Shown: positions 1 through 6,003, counted from the first letter of the stretch. The stretch is DNA of 8,428 nucleotides from Candidatus Sulfopaludibacter sp. SbA3 (GCA_945865705.1 CAMBEY010000121.1:1-8428); one strand, 5' to 3'. Numbers and translations are program-made. The notes: generated by a model from the letters alone, not told the origin.

Positions 1-50
1 AGCGAGGAACCCGCTTTCCCGCGAAGGAAATCAACAGCAGGTTCCTCGCT
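1..50. repeat. Inverted repeat with nested hairpin, possible dispersed palindromic element
   Basis: AGCGAGGAAC at 1-10 is the exact reverse complement of 41-50. Inside it TTTCC (15-19) can pair with GGAAA (26-30), so the stretch can fold into a two-tier stem-loop. It lies just past the stop codon of the metallo-beta-lactamase gene and could end that transcript, but no T-run is visible because the window stops here. The half-site followed by gcgctcgga resembles short palindromes that I recall as scattered through acidobacterial and other environmental genomes. That resemblance comes from memory and was not searched. Confidence 0.55.
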
Positions 51-90
51 GCGCTCGGATTGACGACGACGATGAGGGATTAATGTGCCG

Positions 91-1062
91 CTAGCGGCGC
101 GTGGTGGTAACTGACTTGCGGCCGGCGCGCTCCTCTTGCAGGTTGTAGCGGTACTCCAGCTCGAAGTCCTTGATGTAGGCTTGGTAGCCTTCGCGGTCCA
201 CGAACGGGTTTGCCGCGCCGGGCTTCATCTTGGCAATCTTCTCGTTCAGGCTGAACATGAAGGCGTGCGAGGCCAGAAAAATATCCGGCTTCAGTGTCTT
301 CAGCTTGGCGAAGCCCTTGGCATAGTCGGCGATGGCGTTGGGATACTTGGGATAGTTCACCAGCGGCACGCCGTCGTTCAACCGCTGCGAGCAGGCGAAC
401 GCCACTTCATATTTCTTGCCCGCCTCTTCCGTGGTCATCGTCCAGGTGGTGCAGCCTTTGGTGTGCCCCGGCGTCAGCAACGCGGTCATGGTAACACCGC
501 CCAGCGTAACCTTGTCGCCATCCTTCAATAGCTTGTCAGCCTTCACCGGCTTCCACAGCGGCTTGCCGTCGAAGTTGCGGAAGTCGCTCGCGCCGCCGTC
601 GGCCAGCACCGCGGCATCCTCGGCCATCACGTAAACCGTCGCACCGGTATCCTTCTTGAGCGTGGCGAGGCCGCCCACGTGATCCAGATGCGCGTGCGCC
701 TGCAACAGTATCTTGATGTCGCTCCACTTGAAGCCCAGCGCGGCGATGTTGTCCTTGATGTTCTGAACGAACTGCTCGTCCTCGGTGTCGAGCAGAATCA
801 GCCCTGCCGGAGTCGAGATCAGGAACGAAGTGTAGTTAGTCAACCCGACATAATAGACGTTACCAATAATCTTAAACGGCTTCACAGGATTATTCGGGTA
901 CGGCGGATTGTAGAGCTGCTTGGTCGGCTTGGCAATCATCCCATCTCTGGGCGCGCCTGCAGGCGCGTTCTGCGCGACAGCCCTTTCGCCACTACCAATC
1001 GCTAGCGCCGCCACCAGCGCCAACCCCGCGGCCAATCCCATAACCTTATTTGATGAAGACAT
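91..1062 (-). CDS. Secreted subclass B3-type metallo-beta-lactamase-fold hydrolase
   Basis: The 323-residue product begins with a signal peptide (hydrophobic stretch about residues 7-24, likely cleavage after Ala30), so it should act in the periplasm. The zinc-site motifs of subclass B3 are all present: HAHLDH at 123-128 (ligands H123, H125, D127, H128), H200 in TPGHTKGCTTWT, and H266 in ASHAFMF. The B3-type tail NPFVDREGYQAY follows at 285-296. Such enzymes hydrolyse beta-lactams, but the same fold covers other hydrolases, so the substrate is not certain. Ser224 fits the position of B3 Ser221, while the next residues (QRLNDGVP) differ from the usual SxNPGY-like loop. I chose the ATG at 1062 over the longer frame starting at 1125. 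It has GGGAGG 8-9 nt upstream and begins the signal peptide, whereas 1125 lies upstream of the predicted -10 box. Confidence 0.88.
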   Translation of the reverse strand: MSSSNKVMGLAAGLALVAALAIGSGERAVAQNAPAGAPRDGMIAKPTKQLYNPPYPNNPVKPFKIIGNVYYVGLTNYTSFLISTPAGLILLDTEDEQFVQNIKDNIAALGFKWSDIKILLQAHAHLDHVGGLATLKKDTGATVYVMAEDAAVLADGGASDFRNFDGKPLWKPVKADKLLKDGDKVTLGGVTMTALLTPGHTKGCTTWTMTTEEAGKKYEVAFACSQRLNDGVPLVNYPKYPNAIADYAKGFAKLKTLKPDIFLASHAFMFSLNEKIAKMKPGAANPFVDREGYQAYIKDFELEYRYNLQEERAGRKSVTTTRR

Positions 1063-1103
1063 CCGGCATCCCTCCCCCTCAGTTAATTCCGCGAACGCCC
1101 ACG

Positions 1104-1132
1104 ATGCTACCGCCGGTATTCTCACAGGTCAA
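1104..1132 (-). promoter_or_regulatory. Sigma-70-like promoter of the metallo-beta-lactamase gene
   Basis: Read on the minus strand, TTGACC (1132-1127) is separated by exactly 17 nt from TAGCAT (1109-1104). This gives a 5/6 match to the -35 consensus and 4/6 to the -10. Transcription would begin near 1097, leaving a leader of about 35 nt before the ATG at 1062. The site lies between the gene and the 159-bp palindromic element. Confidence 0.55.
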
Positions 1133-1147
1133 GCAAATCCATTCCCC

Positions 1148-1306
1148 GCGTCACAGAGCCGCGCGCGCCAGCAAGCGGACACGGTCGGCGCAGGCACACC
1201 CGGCCAACTGTCACGACACCGCGGGCGTGAACGCACGGGGCTTACGCGAATCGGGCATCGTACTCCATCAAACGTGTCCACTCGCTCACGCGCGGCTCTG
1301 TGACGC
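1148..1306. repeat. 159-bp element bounded by 18-bp perfect inverted repeats (MITE- or REP-like)
   Basis: GCGTCACAGAGCCGCGCG at 1148-1165 is the exact reverse complement of 1289-1306. After about ten imperfectly matched bases the arms pair again: GGACACG at 1177-1183 with CGTGTCC at 1273-1279. Each arm is therefore about 34-36 nt long. The central 89 nt carry no convincing gene and contain a smaller palindrome around gcgtgaacgc. No target-site duplication is obvious. It sits just upstream of the metallo-beta-lactamase promoter. A non-autonomous mobile element, a REP-type pair or a structured RNA would all fit. Confidence 0.65.
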
Positions 1307-1330
1307 CGCGGCGGCGACGGAAGGAGGAGT

Positions 1331-1368
1331 CAGAAAATAGAAAAGGCGATGAAGTTATCTTCATCGCC
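1331..1368 (-). terminator. Intrinsic terminator of the Asn-repeat protein gene
   Basis: On the minus strand a perfect 10-bp stem GGCGATGAAG/CTTCATCGCC (1368-1345) with a 4-nt loop is followed at once by TTTTCTATTTT (1344-1334). It lies about 55 nt past the stop codon of the gene ending at 1423. Stem, tight loop and T-rich tail form a textbook Rho-independent terminator. Confidence 0.85.
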
Positions 1369-1373
1369 CGTTG

Positions 1374-1398
1374 CCGGCGGCCACGCGATCGCCGCCGG
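1374..1398. other. GC-rich stem-loop in the 3' UTR of the Asn-repeat protein gene
   Basis: CCGGCGG (1374-1380) pairs with CCGCCGG (1392-1398) across an 11-nt loop. It lies between the stop codon at 1423 and the T-tailed terminator. It may protect the mRNA 3' end or simply reflect high GC content. Confidence 0.3.
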
Positions 1399-1422
1399 GT
1401 TGAGTTTTGGCGAACGGGCAGT

Positions 1423-2577
1423 TTAGTTCACCGCCGCTTTGTAGGCCTTGCGATAGTTGGCATAGGCTTGCTTGAAGTTCCCTTCGGTCTTGGACGCATC
1501 CCCTTGATCCAGGAAGGATTGCGCCTGACCTGTCTTGCCGCCGGCGGCGATCATGTTGGCGATGGTCTGCGCCACAATGGATCGCACGAGGTTCAAATAG
1601 CCGCCGTTGGCCGTGGGCGTAACGAATAGCGCGACGTATACGGCGTTGTCGGGTTGCGCCAGGTCGGCCTCGATCTGCGTGCGCAACACCAGGTCCCTCA
1701 ACTCATTCTTGTTGGCATTGGCGTTGGCCAGGATGTTGGCGGTATTGGCGTTATCGTTGTTCATGATGGTCGTGCGATTGGCGTTGTCGTTGTTGACAAT
1801 GGTGGTCCGGTTGGCATCATCGTTGGCGATGATGGCCGTCTTGTTGAAGTTATCGTTATTGATAATGGAGGTCTTGTTGGTGTTGTCGTTGGCCACGCTC
1901 GATTCCAGGTCCGTGTGAAGATGAGACAGTCGGCCGTAGGCGGTGCTCGCCTCGGCTCCATCAATCTTGGCATCGCAAAAATGCAGCGCGTAATTTACAA
2001 TCTTCGCCGTCAGATAGACGGCGTCCGTGATAATACATAAAGTGCTGGTATTGGCGCCGAATCCCGCGACCACTGCCACTTGGCCGCAGCCGCGGCTGGC
2101 TACATCTCGAACAGTTTCCGCTGCAAACAAGACAATGTCAGCCGCATCAATGGTAGATTCTGGTTTCCGAGTGCTGCCGCAAGAGGGATACTCCGCGTTG
2201 GGAAACCCCGCCAATGACGAGGTATTCAAATCTCCGGACACCGCCGAGGAGAAAACTTCATCCTGCGCATCTAGTTCTCTACGCATGGTTCGGGCGGCGG
2301 CATTCAACGCGCCTGTATCAGGGATGGCCTTGCGCAGCACGTCCAGATCCGCCGTCGAAAGCAACCGCACCTGGTCCTCTAGGTTACGGATGTCTTCCAC
2401 TTGTTTGGTCATTCCCGCTGAAGCAGCCAGTTCCCCGTTGACTTGCACGAAATTGAGGAGATCAAGGCGCACCTGCTCCGGATTGGAAGGGCTGCCCCCC
2501 TGTCCCAACATCTGCGAGGCGGACGAGATAATCAACAGGCCGCTCAACAACAGAATTCGACTTGCTTTGCTTTGCAT
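1423..2577 (-). CDS. Secreted protein with six Asn-rich undecapeptide repeats, family unknown
   Basis: The product has 384 residues. Residues 1-26 form a signal peptide with a hydrophobic core at 8-20 ending near MLGQ. A helical-looking N-terminal region (30-110) and a segment with four cysteines (133, 164, 181, 201) follow. If exported, these could form disulfides. Residues 230-295 are six tandem 11-residue units of the form NDNxN[KR]TxI[IVM]N. Eleven-residue periodicity is known from right-handed coiled coils, so a stalk-like trimeric or tetrameric rod is a reasonable inference. The C terminus ends in a helix resembling a single TPR-type repeat (FLDQGDASKTEGNFKQAYANY, about 355-375). The frame stays open to 2784, but the ATG at 2577 has GAGAGGA 6 nt upstream and begins the signal peptide. 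The gene is apparently monocistronic, with its own terminator. I do not recognise a named family. A surface or periplasmic structural role is a guess. Confidence 0.8.
   Translation of the reverse strand: MQSKASRILLLSGLLIISSASQMLGQGGSPSNPEQVRLDLLNFVQVNGELAASAGMTKQVEDIRNLEDQVRLLSTADLDVLRKAIPDTGALNAAARTMRRELDAQDEVFSSAVSGDLNTSSLAGFPNAEYPSCGSTRKPESTIDAADIVLFAAETVRDVASRGCGQVAVVAGFGANTSTLCIITDAVYLTAKIVNYALHFCDAKIDGAEASTAYGRLSHLHTDLESSVANDNTNKTSIINNDNFNKTAIIANDDANRTTIVNNDNANRTTIMNNDNANTANILANANANKNELRDLVLRTQIEADLAQPDNAVYVALFVTPTANGGYLNLVRSIVAQTIANMIAAGGKTGQAQSFLDQGDASKTEGNFKQAYANYRKAYKAAVN
1693..1890 (-). repeat. Six tandem 33-bp coding repeats (11-residue units)
   Basis: These encode residues 230-295 of the secreted protein. 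The units start NDNTNKTSIIN, NDNFNKTAIIA, NDDANRTTIVN, NDNANRTTIMN, NDNANTANILA and NANANKNELRD. The two units farthest from the start codon are the most degenerate. On the plus strand the distal end (1711-1740) contains three GTTGGC words and one ATTGGC. Confidence 0.9.
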
Positions 2578-2601
2578 GATATTCCTCTCTGACTGCTTCA
2601 G

Positions 2602-2613
2602 CACAATATTGTG
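2602..2613. promoter_or_regulatory. 12-bp perfect palindrome CACAATATTGTG, possible operator
   Basis: The sequence equals its own reverse complement and ends 24 bp upstream of the ATG at 2577, just before the ribosome-binding site. Its position and symmetry suit a dimeric regulator at the promoter or leader of the secreted-protein gene. A chance AT-rich palindrome cannot be excluded. Confidence 0.3.
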
Positions 2614-2934
2614 ATTGCGCTTTGGATTTGAATTTAGATTTGAAGTGTGGCGGTCATCCGTGCCAGCCTCCGGGCGTGCCGGCGTTCCGGGCAGCACGAT
2701 GCGTTCAGGTGCTTCAACAGCGAACTTGGCCTGTTGAGTGAGGCTCCGCACACGCGTGAATCGATGATGGGGCGGTTCCTTCACAGAGGAAGATTACGGC
2801 ACCGGCCCCCCGCCATGCAAGGAGAACGTGGTCTCAAAATGCTAAATGGGCCTTTGGACCCAGTACTCATAGGACCGCCCAATCCGGATCGTGCTGCCCG
2901 CACAACCCACTGCGGTTAATCAACGATTTAGTAG

Positions 2935-2961
2935 CCGCGTCATCCAGCAGTGATGGCGCGG
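2935..2961. other. Stable hairpin upstream of the sigma factor gene
   Basis: CCGCGTCATC (2935-2944) pairs with GATGGCGCGG (2952-2961) over 10 bp with one G-T wobble and a 7-nt loop. No T-run follows on either strand, so it is not a standard terminator. It lies about 150 nt before the sigma factor start and could be part of its leader, or a small repeat. Confidence 0.4.
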
Positions 2962-3109
2962 GCCTATCCCCTTCGGCACCGCTCCATAACTGTCGCGGCT
3001 CGGATCAATCCGCAAAATCTGGAACTAATTTCCTTCAACGTGGGAATCATTAGTGGCATCCAACGAATCGTGCGCTGGCAAGGCGCAGGATCAGGTAGCG
3101 CGAGGGCGC

Positions 3110-3778
3110 ATGGCGGATTACTCCCAACTTGACGACCGGGAATTGTTGGAACTGATGCTGGTCAGCGATGAAGACGCCTTCATCGCGCTCTACCGGCGGC
3201 GGCAGGCGGGGCTTTATCGTTTTGCGCTGCGCATGACCGGCAGCCACGCCGCGGCGGAGGATGCCGTGCAGGAATCATTTCTCGTGCTGATGCGGCGGGC
3301 GCCGAACTATGACCCGGCGCGCGGCAGCGTCAGCGCGTTTCTCTACGGCATTGCGCGCAACTGCGTGCTGCGCGGGCTGGAACGCTCCGGGTCGCTGGTG
3401 GCCATGGACGCCGAGCAGGTCGAGGAACGTGCCGAGCGGCAGGCGACGGCTGGAAGTCTGGGAGGTAATCACGCGACGAATCCGACCACGAAGTTTATGG
3501 ATGATCCGAGCCGGGAGCAGGAAGTGGAACAACTGCGCCGCGCCATCCTCGCGCTGCCGGAGCATTATCGCACGGCGGTGGTGCTGTGCGATCTGGAGGA
3601 GCTTAGTTACCGGGAGGCCGCGGCGGCGCTCGACTGCGCTGTGGGCACGGTGCGCTCGCGTCTGCACCGGGGGCGCGCGCTGCTGGGTGAGCGCTTAAAA
3701 AGCTTATCCGCAGATTACACAGATAGTAAGGATAGGCCGCAGAAGAAAATGATTAAGCCGGTGGAGTGTGAAGTATGA
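3110..3778 (+). CDS. ECF-type RNA polymerase sigma factor
   Basis: The 222-residue product has the two domains of group 4 (ECF) sigma factors. Region 2 spans about 20-92 and includes DAVQESFLVLMRRAPNYDP and the helix SAFLYGIARN. Region 4 spans about 139-193 and includes LPEHYRTAVVLCDLEELSYREAA and the recognition helix TVRSRLHRGRALL. Such proteins direct RNA polymerase to stress- or surface-response promoters and are held inactive by a partner anti-sigma factor. That partner is encoded next, with a 4-bp ATGA overlap. The frame also allows a GTG start at 3053 (241 residues). I prefer the ATG at 3110 because the extra residues do not look like a sigma factor, although GAGGG lies only 3-4 nt upstream. 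The last 25 residues (after Leu198) are an unusual tail. It contains CCGCAGATT (3708-3716), the same word repeated in the anti-sigma gene. Confidence 0.9.
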   Translation: MADYSQLDDRELLELMLVSDEDAFIALYRRRQAGLYRFALRMTGSHAAAEDAVQESFLVLMRRAPNYDPARGSVSAFLYGIARNCVLRGLERSGSLVAMDAEQVEERAERQATAGSLGGNHATNPTTKFMDDPSREQEVEQLRRAILALPEHYRTAVVLCDLEELSYREAAAALDCAVGTVRSRLHRGRALLGERLKSLSADYTDSKDRPQKKMIKPVECEV

Positions 3779-4872
3779 ATTGTGAAGTCTTTCAACTGAT
3801 CGTTATTGAGTGTGTTGGCGAGGGCGTTGGCGTTGGCGTTGGTGTTGGTGTTGGTGTTGGCGTTGACGAAGACGCTGGCCGCGTGAGCGCGAGAGAGATG
3901 ACGGCGGCGCTCTCCACACCCGAAGCGCGCGCGCATAGGTCCACATGCCAGGCGTGCGCGAAGTTCTTTCGGGAGCAGACACGGCTCGGCTTGCTGCTGG
4001 GATCGTTGCGCGAGACCGCGTTGCATAACCCGGAGGCCGGGGATGCAACGGAGCCGGAGGAGAGAGCGGCGCGCGTCGAGGCAAAATTGCTGGTAGCGTT
4101 TCGCGAGCTGCATCAGCCCGCAGTGGAAGAAACTCTTCCCGCCGCACAGTCGATTTCAGATTTCAAAACCATTCAGGATCGCCCGAGAATTTCCTCCTCA
4201 CAGAATTCGATTGGTCAATTGATTAGGCAGGGCACATTCTCCCGCCTGAGGGTTTGGGGGGCGCTGGCGGCGATGGTGATATTGTCAATGGGGATTATTT
4301 TGAAAATTTCGCAGTCTCCGAATCTGCCGGCGCCGCCGCGCATTCCCTATACACCTCCTCTTCCCCCGGGGGCGACCGAACCGCGAGGACCGGCGATTTC
4401 TTCAAGTTCGTCAACTTGGAAAATTCCGCAAATTTTGGTCCGCGGCACCGGACGGAATTCCAGCCCGAAGACGGGGTCCGGCGCGGGACTTCAGGCGACC
4501 GCAAATTCCGCAGCAACCGCAGATTCCGTGAACGTGTGCACTTTGTGCACAGCCGATAATTCCGCAAATTTGTCGCCTGCTCATCAAGGTGAAAATGGAC
4601 CGGCGGAAGAGCGGACTTTCGCCGACTCTACTCCCATCCAGGGGAACGGCGCGGACCAGTCTACGTCCCGGTTCATCTCGCTGATCCCGGGCAGCGACGG
4701 ATTCTACCAGGACGGTCCTGTGGTGATGCGGGTGAGAATGCCCTACTCCGCGATCGAGTCGCTGGGCATGTCCCTGGCGGGTCCTGTGGGGGGACAGCCA
4801 GCAGGCTTCGTCAACGCAGACCTGCTGGTGGGCAGCGACGGCACGACGCGCGCCATCCGGTTTGTGCAATAG
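3775..4872 (+). CDS. Membrane-anchored zinc-binding anti-sigma factor with periplasmic C-terminal domain
   Basis: The 365-residue product starts MNCEVFQ and carries the ZAS signature H54-x3-C58-x2-C61. C3 is the probable fourth zinc ligand. This N-terminal cytoplasmic domain should bind the sigma factor encoded just upstream, with translational coupling through the ATGA overlap. A single membrane helix lies at about 158-177 (VWGALAAMVILSMGIILKI). A Pro/Ser-rich periplasmic linker follows (183-295), then a compact C-terminal domain (300-365) with VVMRVRMPYSAIESLGM and NADLLVGSDGTTRAIRFV. I recall similar C-terminal domains on acidobacterial anti-sigma factors. A Val-Gly run (residues 14-30), encoded by a hexanucleotide repeat, lies between C3 and H54. 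Spacing from C3 to H54 is 51 residues, which I judge longer than usual for ZAS domains. The linker has a CxxC (255-258). The signal sensed is unknown. Confidence 0.83.
   Translation: MNCEVFQLIVIECVGEGVGVGVGVGVGVGVDEDAGRVSAREMTAALSTPEARAHRSTCQACAKFFREQTRLGLLLGSLRETALHNPEAGDATEPEERAARVEAKLLVAFRELHQPAVEETLPAAQSISDFKTIQDRPRISSSQNSIGQLIRQGTFSRLRVWGALAAMVILSMGIILKISQSPNLPAPPRIPYTPPLPPGATEPRGPAISSSSSTWKIPQILVRGTGRNSSPKTGSGAGLQATANSAATADSVNVCTLCTADNSANLSPAHQGENGPAEERTFADSTPIQGNGADQSTSRFISLIPGSDGFYQDGPVVMRVRMPYSAIESLGMSLAGPVGGQPAGFVNADLLVGSDGTTRAIRFVQ
3814..3864 (+). repeat. GTTGGY hexanucleotide tract inside the anti-sigma zinc domain
   Basis: After an imperfect first pair (GTTGGC GAGGGC, 3814-3825), the tract runs as six GTTGGC/GTTGGT units plus a final GTT (3826-3864), encoding alternating Val-Gly. 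Units of 6 bp change length without breaking the frame, so slippage would vary the protein rather than switch it off. Confidence 0.9.
4426..4570 (+). repeat. Scattered CCGCARATT 9-mers in the anti-sigma linker
   Basis: The 9-mer occurs at 4426-4434, 4499-4507, 4517-4525 and 4562-4570, with a further copy in the sigma gene at 3708-3716. The first copy is read as Pro-Gln-Ile and the others in a different frame as (T/S)-A-(N/D), so the similarity is at the DNA level and not from protein selection. GTGCAC-TTT-GTGCAC at 4536-4550 lies among them. Confidence 0.7.
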
Positions 4873-4911
4873 TCCAATCGACGTATCATCGGGAAAAGGA
4901 GCAACACAACT

Positions 4912-6003
4912 ATGTGGATCAATCAGCACGCAATGTTACGCGGAGCCCTATTGACAGGCCTTCTGAGCATCGCTATCCATGCGCCCGCGCAGGAAGTGAT
5001 GTTTGAACCTGCGGTCGCTGTCGAGGCCGCCGAGAGCGGCTCGGGGATTCACGAGGCTGATGTCATGTTCTTTCACGCCGCAGGACAAGGCGGATCGATG
5101 CAGGCCATGCCGGCGACTTCTCCCATGATGGCGCCGATGATGGGCGGGGCGCTGGTCGGTACCAATGCTGATGTCGTCGAGTTCATCGGCCCAATGGGCA
5201 TGATGGGCGGAGGCACGGTGAAAGGTGTTCCCTACTCGGCCACGGCGACTACCGAGATGACACAACGACTCGTTGACGGCAACCGTATCAGCCGCAAGAA
5301 CTCAAGCCAGACCTATCGCGACGGCGAAGGTCGCACGCGCCGCGATCAGACACTGCCCACCTTCGGCCCCTTCGCCGTCTCCGGGCCCGCGCCGAGCATA
5401 TCGTTCATCAGCGACCCGGTGGCCAAGGTTACTTATGTACTGAATCACACTGACAAGACGGCCCGGCAGATGCCCGCGCCACAATGGATATCGAGTGGCG
5501 ACGCAGGAAGCGCGATGCCCATGCCGATGCCAATGCCGCCTCCCATGCCGCCCCCGGGTGCTGGAGTGGGAGCAGGTCCGGGCGCGGCATCTGGAGCAAC
5601 AAACGGAGTGCGCGTCTTCACGCGGCGCATTGAGCGCGGTCCCGCGCAGGTCGAAATCACCAACGCATTGCCTAATAACTTTCGCCGCGAGGAGCTGGGC
5701 AAGCAGCTGGTGGAGGGCATTGAAGTGGAGGGCACGCGCACCGTGATGACGATCCCAGCAGGCTCCATCGGCAACGACCTCGCTATCGAAATCGTAACGG
5801 AGGAGTGGCGCTCACCCGTGTTGCAAGTGATGGTCTCCACGCGCCACACCGATCCGCGCATGGGCGAGAACACGTACCGCTTGACGAGCATCAGCCGCGC
5901 AGAGCCGGACGCGTCGCTCTTCAAAGTACCCGCAGGCTATCAACTGATTGAGGGTGAACCTGCAATTTTCAATCTGTCGGTTCCACCTCCAACCTTACCG
6001 TAG
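4912..6003 (+). CDS. Secreted protein of the sigma/anti-sigma operon, function unknown
   Basis: The 363-residue product has an N-terminal signal peptide (hydrophobic at about 9-25, cleavage near APA-Q27). A Met-rich segment follows (63-99, with MM and MxM motifs). Next is a conserved-looking block KGVPYSATATTEMTQRLVDG...YRDGEGRTRRDQ (104-146), then SDPVAKVTYVLNH (167-179). A low-complexity MP/PG-rich linker (202-230) leads to a C-terminal domain (about 232-350) containing ELGKQLVEGIEVEGTRT, IPAGSIGND and TDPRMGENTYRLTSISRAEPDASLF. I recall this arrangement from acidobacterial secreted proteins but know no assigned function. It starts 39 bp after the anti-sigma gene with AAGGAG 10 nt upstream, and the operon ends with the terminator at 6032. 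Co-transcription suggests it is a target or co-sensor of the pathway. Metal binding by the Met-rich part is speculative. Confidence 0.78.
   Translation: MWINQHAMLRGALLTGLLSIAIHAPAQEVMFEPAVAVEAAESGSGIHEADVMFFHAAGQGGSMQAMPATSPMMAPMMGGALVGTNADVVEFIGPMGMMGGGTVKGVPYSATATTEMTQRLVDGNRISRKNSSQTYRDGEGRTRRDQTLPTFGPFAVSGPAPSISFISDPVAKVTYVLNHTDKTARQMPAPQWISSGDAGSAMPMPMPMPPPMPPPGAGVGAGPGAASGATNGVRVFTRRIERGPAQVEITNALPNNFRREELGKQLVEGIEVEGTRTVMTIPAGSIGNDLAIEIVTEEWRSPVLQVMVSTRHTDPRMGENTYRLTSISRAEPDASLFKVPAGYQLIEGEPAIFNLSVPPPTLP
5515..5550 (+). repeat. ATGCCN hexanucleotide tract (Met-Pro repeat)
   Basis: Four consecutive ATGCCN units (5515-5538), then CCTCCC and another ATGCCG (5545-5550), encode MPMPMPMPPPMP. 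This is the second 6-bp microrepeat in the operon and lies in the linker between the two conserved parts of the secreted protein. Confidence 0.8.

Larger units (their letters stand above)
2578..3109. other. Divergent intergenic region without a convincing gene
   Basis: This 532-bp gap separates the minus-strand secreted-protein gene from the plus-strand sigma operon and must hold both promoters. Short open frames cross it, but none has a ribosome site or a protein-like composition. I see a 12-bp palindrome (2602-2613), a direct repeat GATTTGAA (2625-2632 and 2637-2644) and a 10-bp hairpin (2935-2961). No strong sigma-70 promoter is evident for either gene. Confidence 0.6.

Noticed and set aside
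920..1340. Plus-strand open frames across the start of the metallo-beta-lactamase gene and the palindromic element
   Set aside because: They lack a ribosome site and protein-like composition and run through a palindrome, a promoter and the coding strand of a clear enzyme gene.
1607..1918. Plus-strand open frame rich in Leu/Val/Met that looks like a multi-helix membrane protein
   Set aside because: It is the complement of the Asn-rich repeats (Asn codons read backwards give Val/Leu). It has no ribosome site and lies opposite a well-supported gene.
2647..2919. A 90-residue plus-strand open frame in the divergent intergenic region
   Set aside because: No ribosome-binding site, Arg/Pro-rich GC-driven composition and no recognisable motif.
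3021..3044. GGAACT followed by CGTGGG as an ECF-type autoregulatory promoter of the sigma operon
   Set aside because: The gap between GGAAC and CGT is 13 nt, while known ECF promoters use about 16-17 nt, and the -10 part is weak. Autoregulation remains possible but this site does not support it.
3715..4113. Minus-strand open frame with an Ala/Thr/Asn run opposite the anti-sigma gene, resembling the Asn-rich repeats of the secreted protein
   Set aside because: It is the complement of the GTTGGY tract. The plus strand has a sigma/anti-sigma overlap, a zinc motif and a membrane helix, so the antisense frame is a by-product of the microrepeat.
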